A DNA stretch of 64,000 nucleotides, from positions 1 through 64,000 of the forward strand of contig CANFXV010000001.1 of NCBI GenBank assembly GCA_947451115.1, given 5' to 3'. Positions 50,388 to 60,750 of the stretch are shown in pieces. The notes below the pieces were generated by a model. That model searched no databases. It saw only the letters and a program-made list of their open reading frames with translations, and was not told the DNA's origin. Positions within the stretch are counted from its first letter, which is position 1. The number at the start of each line of letters is the position of its first letter. The stretch is from Bacteroidota bacterium. GTDB taxonomy: Bacteria > Bacteroidota > Bacteroidia > Chitinophagales > Chitinophagaceae. Both the position numbers and the translations under genes were made by a program.

Positions 50388-51164
50388 TTATAAAGTTCCA
50401 CCTTTAATGACTTGTAATAATTGATCATGAATTTTTCCATTAGTCGCTATAATACCCGGCTGGTAAGGACTATAGGGATGACCACTTAAGTCCGTTACTT
50501 TTCCCCCTGCTTCTTCTACCATTAAAAATCCCGCCGCACTGTCCCAGGCTTGCAGTTTATGTTCATAAAATCCATCAAACCTTCCAGCGGCTGTCCAACA
50601 TAAATCAATGGCTGCACTTCCTAATCTACGCACCGGAATGGCCTTGCGAATTAATTTTTCAAAAATTTGTAGGGGTCCATTTTCTGAATCTAAATATTGA
50701 TAAGGAAATCCGGTCACCAAACAGCTACTCAATAAATTTTCTTTTTCACTTACTTTTAATTTATGGCCATTTAAGGTGGCGCCTTTTCCGCGTTCTGCGA
50801 TAAACAATTCGTTCATCATGGGATTATAAACTGCCCCTAAAATCATTTTGCCATTTTCTTCTACCCCAATACTTACACAACAAATAGGAATACCGTTGGC
50901 GAAATTAATGGTGCCATCAATGGGATCAATGATCCATTTTATATTGGAATCTTGCTTAATTTCTCCTGTTTCTTCGCTTAAAATGAAATGACTTGGAAAG
51001 GCGTCTTGAATTACTTTGAAAATCGCCTTTTCTGAAGCGTGGTCCGCCTCTGTCACTAGATCATTCAGAGAACCCTTGCTAGCTATTGTAAAAGAACCGT
51101 TAAAAAACTGCTTCAACACTTGGCCACCCGCTTCAACAGCGGTTAATAATGTATTTTTAATCAT
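50388..51164 (-). CDS. inositol monophosphatase family protein
   Basis: WIIDPIDGTINFANGIP, WDSAAGFLMVEEAGG. Confidence 0.92.
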   Translation of the reverse strand: MIKNTLLTAVEAGGQVLKQFFNGSFTIASKGSLNDLVTEADHASEKAIFKVIQDAFPSHFILSEETGEIKQDSNIKWIIDPIDGTINFANGIPICCVSIGVEENGKMILGAVYNPMMNELFIAERGKGATLNGHKLKVSEKENLLSSCLVTGFPYQYLDSENGPLQIFEKLIRKAIPVRRLGSAAIDLCWTAAGRFDGFYEHKLQAWDSAAGFLMVEEAGGKVTDLSGHPYSPYQPGIIATNGKIHDQLLQVIKGGTL

Positions 51165-51243
51165 AAAGCAAAAGTAGGGTCGTTTGCTCGAATAACATTC
51201 CTATTTTTGTATATAATCTTTAAAATTAAACCCGATTCTGTAG

Positions 51244-52764
51244 ATGCCCCTTTTTGAGATTAACTTGCCCAAAAACATCAATAAAGCACTAGGCATTCCC
51301 CCAAGAAGTCCTAAAAGAGCTCAATTACGCGTACTTAAGAAATTATTGCGTCGGGCAAGGTATACTTCCTTTGGTCAAGCTTTTCATTTTAATGATATTT
51401 TATTAAGCAAACATCCAGCCAAAGCATTTCAAAAAAATGTACCAACCTACAATTACAATAAAATTTATAAAGACTGGTGGCATTTGACCCTTGAAGGCAA
51501 ATCCGATATTTGCTGGCCTGGTAAAATAAAATATTTTGCTTTGAGTAGCGGTACCAGTGAAGCGGCAAGTAAATACATTCCTGTAACTAATGACTTATTA
51601 AGCGGCAATAAGATCATCATGATTAAACAATTAATTAGTTTGTTTAATTATCAAGATGTGCCGCTGGCTTCTATCGGAAAAGGATGGTTAACCCTTGGGG
51701 GTAGTACCGATTTACAAAAAGGGCCTGGCTATTATGCTGGTGATTTAAGCGGAATTACTGCAAAAAAAGCCCCTTTTTGGTTTCAGCCTTTTTATAAACC
51801 AGGTAGAAAAATTGCTAAAGAAAGAGACTGGAATAAAAAATTAATTGAGATTGTAGAAAAAGCACCCGACTGGGATATTGGATTTATTGTCGGCGTACCT
51901 GCTTGGATTCAAATGTGTATAGAAATGGTGATCGAGAAATACCAATTAAATAACATACATGAAATCTGGCCCAACCTTGCTTTTTTTGTGCATGGGGGTG
52001 TAAGTTTTGAACCTTACAAACATGGTTTTGAAAAATTATTAGGAAAGCCCATCACCTATGTGGAAACATATTTAGCAAGTGAGGGTTTCTTGGCTTGGCA
52101 GGATAAGCAGGGCGCTAAAGGAATGAAGCTTTCTTTTAGTCAACATATATTTTTTGAATTTGTCCCCTTTGACGATGTCAATTTTGATGCTAATGGCGAA
52201 ATGATTGAAAACCCTGAAACCCTTTTGATTCATGAAGTGGAAGAGGGCAAAGACTATGCTGTATTGATAAGCACGCCAGCTGGGGCCTGGCGTTATTTAA
52301 TTGGAGATACCATTAAATTTATAGACAAAGCCAATGCAGAAATAATTATTACCGGCCGTACAAAACATTTTTTAAGTTTGGTGGGGGAACATTTGAGTGT
52401 AGACAATATGAATAAGGCCATTCAATTAGCAAGTGAAGAATTAAATTTATCAATTCCAGAATATTGTGTAACAGGTGAGCCTGCTGGCAGTTTTTTTGCC
52501 CATCATTGGTATGTGGCCTGTGATCAAAAGATCGATGAAAAATTATTAGCCAGTAAAATTGATGAAAAATTAATAGAATTAAATGATGATTACGCCATTG
52601 AAAGAAAATCTGCATTGAAGGATATAAGAATTACTGTTTTAAAAGAAGAAGCCTTTATGACTTTTCTTCAAAGCAAGGGGAAAATTGGTGGTCAACATAA
52701 ATTTCCAAGGGTATTGAAAGGTTCCATGTTGGAAGATTGGAAATTATTTATCTCAAAGCATTAA
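51244..52764 (+). CDS. GH3 family acyl-adenylate ligase (second copy)
   Basis: FALSSGTSEAASKYIPVT, YLASEGFLAWQD, WRYLIGDTIKF; similar to 29199..30716. Confidence 0.9.
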   Translation: MPLFEINLPKNINKALGIPPRSPKRAQLRVLKKLLRRARYTSFGQAFHFNDILLSKHPAKAFQKNVPTYNYNKIYKDWWHLTLEGKSDICWPGKIKYFALSSGTSEAASKYIPVTNDLLSGNKIIMIKQLISLFNYQDVPLASIGKGWLTLGGSTDLQKGPGYYAGDLSGITAKKAPFWFQPFYKPGRKIAKERDWNKKLIEIVEKAPDWDIGFIVGVPAWIQMCIEMVIEKYQLNNIHEIWPNLAFFVHGGVSFEPYKHGFEKLLGKPITYVETYLASEGFLAWQDKQGAKGMKLSFSQHIFFEFVPFDDVNFDANGEMIENPETLLIHEVEEGKDYAVLISTPAGAWRYLIGDTIKFIDKANAEIIITGRTKHFLSLVGEHLSVDNMNKAIQLASEELNLSIPEYCVTGEPAGSFFAHHWYVACDQKIDEKLLASKIDEKLIELNDDYAIERKSALKDIRITVLKEEAFMTFLQSKGKIGGQHKFPRVLKGSMLEDWKLFISKH

Positions 52765-52765
52765 G

Positions 52766-53410
52766 ATGATTGCTCCATTACTTAAAGGTTTATTGCTTGG
52801 GTTTATATTAAGCATCTCTATAGGGCCTGTAATTTTTGCTATTCTAAAACAAAGCTTAACCAATGGGCGAAAAGCAGGATATATTTTTGTAGCAGGCGTA
52901 TCTGCTAGTGACATTGTTCTTTTAACGATTTGCAATTTATTCACTGGCTTCTTTGCCATGGCCTTAAGCCATAAAGCTTTAATTGCTATTGTGGGTGCTG
53001 GATTTTTATTATTGATGGGTTTGTATACCCTTTTTTTAAAAAAAATAACCTTTGAACCAGGAGATCAGGACAAAGATAAAACCATGCGTAAAAGAGACCT
53101 GCTTGGGATTTTTGCTTCCGGTTTTTTTATGAATACTTTGAATCCTAATGTATTTTTATTTTGGTTTGCATGGACGGCAGCGATCAGCGCTACTGCCAAT
53201 GAATCCAACGATGCGCTTCATTATAAACTAATTGTTTTTGGTACCTGTTTATTGTTTGTATTAATTTCTGATTTGGTCAAAGTGTTACTAGCAGACAAGG
53301 TTAGATCTCGCCTTACACTAAGAAACATGGTGGTCATCAATCGACTATCGGGGGTTATTATATTAGTTTTTAGTGCTGCGCTGTTTTATGCTGCCCTAAA
53401 TTATCGTTAA
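52766..53410 (+). CDS. LysE/RhtB family exporter
   Basis: GLLLGFILSISIGPVIFAILKQSLTNGRKAGY; starts 2 nt after GH3 stop. Confidence 0.88.
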   Translation: MIAPLLKGLLLGFILSISIGPVIFAILKQSLTNGRKAGYIFVAGVSASDIVLLTICNLFTGFFAMALSHKALIAIVGAGFLLLMGLYTLFLKKITFEPGDQDKDKTMRKRDLLGIFASGFFMNTLNPNVFLFWFAWTAAISATANESNDALHYKLIVFGTCLLFVLISDLVKVLLADKVRSRLTLRNMVVINRLSGVIILVFSAALFYAALNYR

Positions 53411-53481
53411 AGTGCTTTATGCTGATTGGTTGGTTTAAAATGAACACCTATTATATTAAGTTTAAATCGTAAATTGCTTAA

Positions 53482-54048
53482 GTGAATAAAAAACTACGTT
53501 TTACCTTTTTATTATTGATTTGCTTTGCAAGTTCAAGCTTTGCTCAAGTTGATGCAAAAGCAGGTCAACTCTTATTGTTAAAAGACAAGGGGGTAGTGGT
53601 GTATTCTTATACTGCAGGTAATTATATCAATTTTCAATTTAGTAACCAACAGTGGTTGACGGGCTATATTGATTGGATAAGGAATGACTCTATTCAAATC
53701 GATCAATTTGCATTGCAATCTATTGTTTCTGTTTATGGAACCTATGGACAGGATACTTTGAAATTAGGAAAGCTTGCGGTACAGATTAAAGAGATCATTG
53801 CCTTTCCCATTGAAAGAGGGCATTACAATAGTGTATTTACCAATGGCGCTTTTTTAATGGCTGGTGGAATTGGTTATTTGGGATTGAATACCATTAATTC
53901 TTTGACTAATAAAGATCCCTTGTTTGCGGGTAACAATATTCCAAAGCTAGTGGGTGGTACTTTGGCTTGGGCTAGCGGTGTTTTATTACACAGAACACAT
54001 CCCAATTACAGACCTATTGGAAAAAGATTTACAGTAGAAACTTTATAA
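53482..54048 (+). CDS. hypothetical exported protein (GTG start)
   Basis: 188 aa with signal peptide KLRFTFLLLICFASSSFA. Confidence 0.6.
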   Translation: MNKKLRFTFLLLICFASSSFAQVDAKAGQLLLLKDKGVVVYSYTAGNYINFQFSNQQWLTGYIDWIRNDSIQIDQFALQSIVSVYGTYGQDTLKLGKLAVQIKEIIAFPIERGHYNSVFTNGAFLMAGGIGYLGLNTINSLTNKDPLFAGNNIPKLVGGTLAWASGVLLHRTHPNYRPIGKRFTVETL

Positions 54049-54058
54049 ATTTTTGTTT

Positions 54059-54751
54059 GTGCTAAAAAAAATACGACGAGTAATTTTATATTTGTTTTTT
54101 AGCTCCTTGGCCTATGTTTTAATTACTAAATTTCTGGAACCTCCCATTACCATTACACAAATGACCAATGCCTTTGGCTTGGGTTTAAATAGAGATTATG
54201 TGGCATGGAAAGACTTGTCCTACAATATTAAATTAGCGGCCATCGCCAGTGAAGATCAAACTTTTACAGACCACATGGGTTTTGATTGGGATGCCATTGA
54301 AAAAAGTTTACACCCCAAAAAGAAAAATAAAAAATCTAGGATTCCCTTAGGTGGAGGCGCTAGTACCATCACTCAACAAGCAGCTAAAAATGTTTTTTTG
54401 TGGCAGGGGGGGCATTATGACAAATACATTAGAAAGCTGCCTGAAATATATTTTACATTTTTAATCGAATGGATTTGGGGCAAGCAAAGGATTTTGGAAG
54501 TGTATTTAAACGTGATTGAAACTGGACCGGGTTGCTTTGGTATGGAAGCTGCAGCACAACATTATTTTCATAAATCTGCTAAAAAATTATCTAGGCAAGA
54601 AGCTGCCATGATTGTGGCTGGTTTACCGAATCCAAAAAAATTCACTGCCAACCCATTGACCAAAAGGGTAGCTTGGCGCTATCCACAAATTCTACGCGAG
54701 ATGAATAATATTGAAACCGATGAAGATGTGATGGCCCTCTTAAAAAAATAA
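54059..54751 (+). CDS. mtgA: monofunctional biosynthetic peptidoglycan transglycosylase (GTG start proposed)
   Basis: ASEDQTFTDHMGFDWDAIEK, GGGASTITQQAAKNVFLW; GTG at 54059 gives MLKKIRRVILYLFF. Confidence 0.9.
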   Translation: MLKKIRRVILYLFFSSLAYVLITKFLEPPITITQMTNAFGLGLNRDYVAWKDLSYNIKLAAIASEDQTFTDHMGFDWDAIEKSLHPKKKNKKSRIPLGGGASTITQQAAKNVFLWQGGHYDKYIRKLPEIYFTFLIEWIWGKQRILEVYLNVIETGPGCFGMEAAAQHYFHKSAKKLSRQEAAMIVAGLPNPKKFTANPLTKRVAWRYPQILREMNNIETDEDVMALLKK

Positions 54752-54761
54752 TAGCTAATTT

Positions 54762-55340
54762 TTACTTAAAAAACTGATCAATCAACTGGATCGCGTTTTT
54801 AGTTCTTTCTTCGCTTTGACCACTAACGATGCCCCAGGGCGTAGACTGATTAATTAAAATATCTTTATAGATGGCAAATAACTCTTGTCTTGGTTTTTCA
54901 TCAGGATATTCACGCATTTCATCTGAGGTCCAAGGTAGGTCTATATTACAGAGTAAATAAAAATCATATTTCCTGTTATTGATTTGATCTAATATATAAG
55001 GATGGCAATTGTTAAAAACATATTCAGACCAAACCTTCATCACATACATGTCGGTGTCAATAAATAGTTTATTTATATCTTCTTCTTCTAACTGTTGTTT
55101 GGCTTTTTGAATGGCCTGATCTTCTAAGTTTAATTGGCCCTTGGCAATTGTTAATAGATTGTCGAAATTGTATTTTATACCATTTTGATGCAAATATTCC
55201 CTGGCATATTCTTTACAATCCACTGCTTGATAATGTTTTGCCAAAGCCTCACAGAGCGTTGATTTTCCTGTAGATTCTGGGCCTAGGACTACAATTTTTT
55301 GAAGGCTTTTTTCTTGCCTATCTATTTTTTCTTTAAGCAT
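54762..55340 (-). CDS. NadR-like nicotinamide riboside kinase
   Basis: VVLGPESTGKSTLCEALAKHYQ, EYAREYL; ATG at 55340 overlaps the pnuC stop (ATGCTTAA). Confidence 0.85.
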   Translation of the reverse strand: MLKEKIDRQEKSLQKIVVLGPESTGKSTLCEALAKHYQAVDCKEYAREYLHQNGIKYNFDNLLTIAKGQLNLEDQAIQKAKQQLEEEDINKLFIDTDMYVMKVWSEYVFNNCHPYILDQINNRKYDFYLLCNIDLPWTSDEMREYPDEKPRQELFAIYKDILINQSTPWGIVSGQSEERTKNAIQLIDQFFK

Positions 55341-55962
55341 TTTGCCTTTGTTTAATTTTATCATTCCAAGATTTCCATCCAGCAATGGCTAATATTAATA
55401 AAATAATAAATTGAACACTTGTAAACGCATAGCCTTTTATAAAATACAAAGGAATAGAAGCTATATTGGTCACTATCCACCAAAGCCAGCTCTCCAATTT
55501 TTTCTTGGCCATTAACCACATGCCCGTATAAGCAGCCGCGCTTGCTAATGCATCTGCCCATGGTATGGCTTCAGGTGCAAAATCTTTTTTTAACAAAACC
55601 AAAGAAAAATATATCGCCAAATAAAAGCCTAAAAAAAACAAGCATTGATTGCGCCAATCCTTTAAGGTACTTTTAGTTATTTTTAAAATAGGCTTTTGTT
55701 GTTGAGGATCTATTCTTGTCCACAAATACCAACCATATAAACTCATGATGGTATAATAAATATTTACACTGGCCTCGCCTAATAAATGTCCCTTAGTACT
55801 TAGATAAATGTAGATGGTGGTGTTTAAAAGCCCTGTTGGATAAACCAAAATGTTTTCTTTTCTACTGTACCATACCGAAACAATACCAGATATTACCGCA
55901 ATGGCTTCTAACCAAGTGGTTTGAACTAAGCCTGTATAGATAGATTCGATGAGGGTTGACAT
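55333..55962 (-). CDS. pnuC: nicotinamide riboside transporter PnuC
   Basis: EAIAVISGIVSVWYSRKENILVYPTGLLNTTIYIYL, YGWYLW. Confidence 0.9.
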   Translation of the reverse strand: MSTLIESIYTGLVQTTWLEAIAVISGIVSVWYSRKENILVYPTGLLNTTIYIYLSTKGHLLGEASVNIYYTIMSLYGWYLWTRIDPQQQKPILKITKSTLKDWRNQCLFFLGFYLAIYFSLVLLKKDFAPEAIPWADALASAAAYTGMWLMAKKKLESWLWWIVTNIASIPLYFIKGYAFTSVQFIILLILAIAGWKSWNDKIKQRQNA

Positions 55963-55990
55963 TATTGGTATTAAATTAATTGAGTTCGAT

Positions 55991-58033
55991 TTAGGCGTTT
56001 TTCATTTTTTCAAGCTGTGTTTCTAATCTAAACATTTCGTCTCTTAGTTTGGCAGCTTCCATAAAATCTAGTGCTTTTGCAAATTTATCCATTTGTTTTT
56101 TAGTTTGCGTAATGGCTTTTTCTATTTGCGGGATGGTGGTATACGTATTTTCGCTATCCGCCACCATCAACATATTGTCTGTGGTTTTAATGTTGATATT
56201 ATTAAGTGTATAGCCCTTGATCTCTAATACCGCAGACTGCGCCATCACCTGTTGAATACTTTTAATAATGGTGGTGGGGGTAATCTGGTGTTCTGTGTTG
56301 TATTTAATTTGTTTGTCTCTTCTTCTGTTGGTCTCATCAATGGTGCGCTGCATACTTTGAGTCATCTTATCTGCATAAAATATGACACGTCCATTTACAT
56401 TTCTTGCGGCCCTACCGGAAGTTTGTGTTAAAGATTTTTCATTTCTTAAAAAGCCTTCTTTGTCTGCATCCAAGACCACCACCAAGGAAACTTCTGGCAA
56501 ATCAAGCCCCTCTCTTAATAGGTTGACGCCCACCAATACATCAATGATGCCCAATCGTAATTCTCTTAATATTTCTACTCTTTCCAATGCGTCTATATCG
56601 CTATGGATGTATTTTGATTTGATTTGAATGCGGCTCAAATATCGATCCATTTCTTCGGCCATTTTTTTAGTAAGGGTAGTCACAAGTACGCGATCTCCTT
56701 TTTCTACTTGCATCGCAATCTCTTCCAATAAGTCATCAATTTGATTTTTTGTTGGTCGTACTTCAATAGGCGGATCTAGCAGTCCTGTTGGTCTTACGAC
56801 TTGTTCTACAATTAAGCCACCTGTTTTTTCTAATTCATATTCTCCGGGCGTGGCACTTACAAAAATGGATTGCCCGATGATGTTTTCAAATTCATTAAAG
56901 TTTAATGGACGATTGTCCATTGCGCTGGGTAACCTAAATCCATATTCTACCAAATTCATTTTTCTACTTCTGTCGCCCCCATACATTCCGGAAATTTGTG
57001 GAATGGTGACATGGCTTTCGTCTACCACACAAATAAAATCTTTAGGGAAGTAGTCTAATAAACAAAAGGGTCTCGTGCCAGGTATGCGCCTATCAAAAAA
57101 ACGAGAATAGTTTTCAATACCAGTGCAATAGCCCAATTCGCGAATCATTTCAATATCGTATTCTACTCTTTCTTTTAATCTTTGTGCCTCTAGTTGTTTG
57201 CCCGTGCTTTTAAAGTACTCCACTTGTGCACGCATTTCATCTTGAATTTCTGCAATAATTTCTTGTACCAATTCTTTGGGCGCTAAATATAAATTTGCGG
57301 GGAAGATTGCCGCGTTTTCCATTTCCTCTATTCTTTTGCCACTTTCAATTTCTAAGCTTTCTATAGATTCTATTTCATCGCCAAAAAAAGTAATGCGGTA
57401 TCCATAATCAACATAAGGCAGTCGAATGTCCACCGTGTCCCCATTGACTCTAAAAGATCCCCTATCAAACTCTGTAACGGTTCGGCGGTACAAACTATTT
57501 ACTAGCGCATGTAAAAATGCTTGTCTGGCAACGACCATGCCTTTATGTATTCTAATAATTCCTTTTTCGTATTCAGTAGGGTTTCCCATTCCATAAATAC
57601 AACTCACACTGGCAACAATAATGATGTCTCTGCGACCGCTTAATAATTGTGCGGTAGCTTGTAGTCTTAATTTATCCAACTCTTCGTTGATACTTAAATC
57701 CTTTTCGATGTAGACTCCAGAAGTAGGTAAATAAGCTTCGGGTTGATAATAATCGTAATAAGATACAAAATAGCCCACTGCATTGTTGGGGAAGAATGAT
57801 TTAAACTCTCCATACAATTGGGCCACCAGTGTTTTATTGTGGGTTAGCACCAGGGTGGGTCGCTGAATATTTTGAATGAGGTTGGCAATGGTAAATGTTT
57901 TACCACTACCTGTAACCCCCAATAAGGTTTGAAAACGATCACCTGCTAAAACCCCTTCGGTGAGTTGTTCTATGGCCGATGGTTGATCGCCCGACGGGGT
58001 ATAGGTGGATTGTAATTGAAAAGGCATGTACAA
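55991..58033 (-). CDS. uvrB: excinuclease ABC subunit B
   Basis: YTPSGDQPSAIEQL, GVTGSGKTFTIAN, YYDYYQPEAYLP, LREGLDLPEV; C-terminal UVR motif. Confidence 0.97.
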   Translation of the reverse strand: MYMPFQLQSTYTPSGDQPSAIEQLTEGVLAGDRFQTLLGVTGSGKTFTIANLIQNIQRPTLVLTHNKTLVAQLYGEFKSFFPNNAVGYFVSYYDYYQPEAYLPTSGVYIEKDLSINEELDKLRLQATAQLLSGRRDIIIVASVSCIYGMGNPTEYEKGIIRIHKGMVVARQAFLHALVNSLYRRTVTEFDRGSFRVNGDTVDIRLPYVDYGYRITFFGDEIESIESLEIESGKRIEEMENAAIFPANLYLAPKELVQEIIAEIQDEMRAQVEYFKSTGKQLEAQRLKERVEYDIEMIRELGYCTGIENYSRFFDRRIPGTRPFCLLDYFPKDFICVVDESHVTIPQISGMYGGDRSRKMNLVEYGFRLPSAMDNRPLNFNEFENIIGQSIFVSATPGEYELEKTGGLIVEQVVRPTGLLDPPIEVRPTKNQIDDLLEEIAMQVEKGDRVLVTTLTKKMAEEMDRYLSRIQIKSKYIHSDIDALERVEILRELRLGIIDVLVGVNLLREGLDLPEVSLVVVLDADKEGFLRNEKSLTQTSGRAARNVNGRVIFYADKMTQSMQRTIDETNRRRDKQIKYNTEHQITPTTIIKSIQQVMAQSAVLEIKGYTLNNINIKTTDNMLMVADSENTYTTIPQIEKAITQTKKQMDKFAKALDFMEAAKLRDEMFRLETQLEKMKNA

Positions 58034-58042
58034 ATTTACATG

Positions 58043-60259
58043 CTATAAAGCATCTAAGTAACTAGAAAGTTTTTCAATAGCGTTGGCCACTTGATTTATT
58101 TGTTCTTTGGCTTCTGCCCAATTTTTTTGTTCTATCGCTTCTCTCACACCCGGAACCGTCTTTACTCCATAACCTGTATAAAAACCTGGCGCATAAATAG
58201 TGTGCTTAAACCATGGTCGGCGAGGAAGGCCTGTACTGCTTAAAAGCTGTTGTTCCGCAGCAAATATTTTAGCGTTTAAATTATTTATTTTATTTACATC
58301 CGCACTTGCTTTTGCTTGTTCTACATGTGCTGCAGCTTTTTCAAGATTTGATAGCGCATTTAAGATGATTGAAAAATCAATATAGGGTACCTCTTTTTCT
58401 GCAGTAGGTATTTTTAAACCCTCGGTTGGATCTGCAGCGATAAGGTAGGCCTTCTTGCTGATTAGGTCGTTTTCTACTTTTACTTTTTCTCGCATTTGAT
58501 CCACGTTTGAAATTAACTCAGTCATGTAGCCTTTGATGGTAGCGTGTAAATTTCTAAAATCAAAAGGTAAAACATCTGCCTCTGCCAAACGCAAAGCCAC
58601 ACGACCAGTGGTTTTTGCAAGTGCTACGCCATATTCAAAACCAGGATCTTTAAATCTAATATAGTTATCATAGGAATCATAAATAGAATGATATTCACCA
58701 CCACTATTTTCTCCTCCATAGCCAATATTTAATGAAGGCACGCCTAGGTGTTGAATAAATGTAGAATAGTCTGATCCTGCACCAAGGGCACCAAGTGGGT
58801 ATGCATTAGACTCAAAGGCTTCTTTTTTTGATTTAATAGTAGCTGCACTAGTGGCTCTTCTTGCTTTTGATCTTTCAAAAACAGAAACCCCTGTTTGTGG
58901 ATCAATCACGTCTTTACTAATTTCAGAAATCAAGGGTGCGAAAGCATGAGAACCCTCTGCGCCCATAAACCCACGTCCATTTCCATCTGAATTAATATAA
59001 GCCACCGCTTTTAATTGTAATTCGGCCGCATGATCTTCGGCCCACTCTGTTGAACCCAATAAGCCCGGCTCTTCACCATCCCAGGCACAATAAACCAAGG
59101 TTCTTTTTGGACGCCAGCCTTGTTTTAATAGACCCCCTATGGCAATAGCTTCTTCTAATTCGGAAGCCATACCGCTAATTGGATCTGAAGCGCCATTTAC
59201 CCATCCATCATGGTGGTTGCCTCTAATGATCCACTGATCGGGATATTCTGAGCCCTTAATGGTTGCGATAACATTTAAAGCTGGTCGAATTTTCCAATCA
59301 AAAAGAACCTTCAAGTGTACACTTGATTTACTTGGGCCAATATGATAAGTAAAGGGTAGGGAACCGGCCCATTCTTTAGGGGCCACAGGACCAGCCATAT
59401 CTTTTAACATAGGTGCTGCATCTCCATAACTTATTGGTAGTACTGGTATTTTTAATAAGTTGATTGCTTCTGTATGGTCTAGGCGTTTTACACCTTCCAC
59501 TGAACCAACGTTAGGGGTAGTAGGATCTCCAGGATAAACCACCATATCCATGATTGAACCCCTTTGTACAGTTTGGTCATTTTTATACGCCCCAAGAGGA
59601 TAAACATCTCCAGCGGTATAACCATCGTCCATTGGATCTGAATAAATCAAACAACCAATGGCGCCATGTTCTTGTGCTACTTTTGGTTTGATCCCTCTCC
59701 AACTGCGACCATATTTTGCAATCACAATTTTTCCTTTTACATCAATTCCATATTTCGCTAATGTTTCATAATCTTCTGGTAAACCATAATTTACAAAAAC
59801 CAATGGTGCATTTACATCTCCATCTGCACTCCAACAATTATAGGTAGGAAGCTGGTCTGCTTGATTAGAGGTAGCATCTTCTTTTACAGCATATTCTTTT
59901 AATTGTGCTTTGTAATTAGTGCTGCCCCTCATTTCTAAAACTCTAGTAATGGGTGTTGGAAATAAAACTTGATAGGTTTCAATTTTTGTATCCCATCCAT
60001 TTTCTCTAAAAGTCTTAGCAATTTGTTCTGCCACAAACTTGCCACCCACGGAGCTTATATGGTGTGGAACAGAAGATAAGAGCTTAATATTTTCACCCAC
60101 CCGTTTCGCACTAAGCTGCGCATCAAAATCTTTTTCAATTTTATTTTCTTTAGTTGCATTTTTAAAGCCCAGTAAACTGTTTTGTGCATTGCTTGTATTG
60201 CTTATGGCCACAATAAACAAGGCAAATGTTGTACAAAATAAAATGGATTGCTTTTTCAT
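58043..60259 (-). CDS. M28 family peptidase, glutamate carboxypeptidase II/PSMA-like
   Basis: RGNHHDGWVNGASDPISGMA, WDGEEPGLLGSTEWAE, PA domain and C-terminal dimerisation domain. Confidence 0.92.
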   Translation of the reverse strand: MKKQSILFCTTFALFIVAISNTSNAQNSLLGFKNATKENKIEKDFDAQLSAKRVGENIKLLSSVPHHISSVGGKFVAEQIAKTFRENGWDTKIETYQVLFPTPITRVLEMRGSTNYKAQLKEYAVKEDATSNQADQLPTYNCWSADGDVNAPLVFVNYGLPEDYETLAKYGIDVKGKIVIAKYGRSWRGIKPKVAQEHGAIGCLIYSDPMDDGYTAGDVYPLGAYKNDQTVQRGSIMDMVVYPGDPTTPNVGSVEGVKRLDHTEAINLLKIPVLPISYGDAAPMLKDMAGPVAPKEWAGSLPFTYHIGPSKSSVHLKVLFDWKIRPALNVIATIKGSEYPDQWIIRGNHHDGWVNGASDPISGMASELEEAIAIGGLLKQGWRPKRTLVYCAWDGEEPGLLGSTEWAEDHAAELQLKAVAYINSDGNGRGFMGAEGSHAFAPLISEISKDVIDPQTGVSVFERSKARRATSAATIKSKKEAFESNAYPLGALGAGSDYSTFIQHLGVPSLNIGYGGENSGGEYHSIYDSYDNYIRFKDPGFEYGVALAKTTGRVALRLAEADVLPFDFRNLHATIKGYMTELISNVDQMREKVKVENDLISKKAYLIAADPTEGLKIPTAEKEVPYIDFSIILNALSNLEKAAAHVEQAKASADVNKINNLNAKIFAAEQQLLSSTGLPRRPWFKHTIYAPGFYTGYGVKTVPGVREAIEQKNWAEAKEQINQVANAIEKLSSYLDAL

Positions 60260-60281
60260 ACTATTATAGTTTTAAATGATA

Positions 60282-60737
60282 TTAAATATTTCTTTTGAGG
60301 TAGTCTGTGTAGTCGGGAAGCTTGTATTCATAAACCTCTTGCATGAAACGCGAGGTCATTAAAAAATCTGCGGTGGTTCTATCACAGGCCATGGGTAAAT
60401 TCCAAGCAACCGCCAGTCTTAATAAAGCCTTCACATCACTATCATGCGGTTGTGCTTCCATGGGATCAAAAAAGAAAAAGATGACATCAATATCCCCTGT
60501 GGCAATCATAGCACCAATTTGCTGGTCTCCACCTAGCGGGCCACTTAATAATTTTTTTACGGGTTGATCAAGGGCTTCTTCTATTAATCGCCCCGTGGTG
60601 CCGGTGGCCACTAAGCTATGTTTAGAAAGCGCGGTTTTATTGTAGATGGCCCACTCTATCAAGTCCTTTTTTTTATTATCGTGCGCAATCAATGCTATTT
60701 TTTTTCTTTTTTCTAGCTTTCTCATATTGTTTGGCAT
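60282..60737 (-). CDS. mgsA: methylglyoxal synthase
   Basis: ALIAHDNKKKDLIEWA, SGPLGGDQQIGAMIATGDIDVIFFFFDPM. Confidence 0.95.
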   Translation of the reverse strand: MPNNMRKLEKRKKIALIAHDNKKKDLIEWAIYNKTALSKHSLVATGTTGRLIEEALDQPVKKLLSGPLGGDQQIGAMIATGDIDVIFFFFDPMEAQPHDSDVKALLRLAVAWNLPMACDRTTADFLMTSRFMQEVYEYKLPDYTDYLKRNI

Positions 60738-60750
60738 AATAAAAATTTAA

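Noticed and set aside
55361-55561. 66-aa ORF overlapping pnuC on the same strand
   Set aside because: Alternate frame inside a clear pnuC coding region
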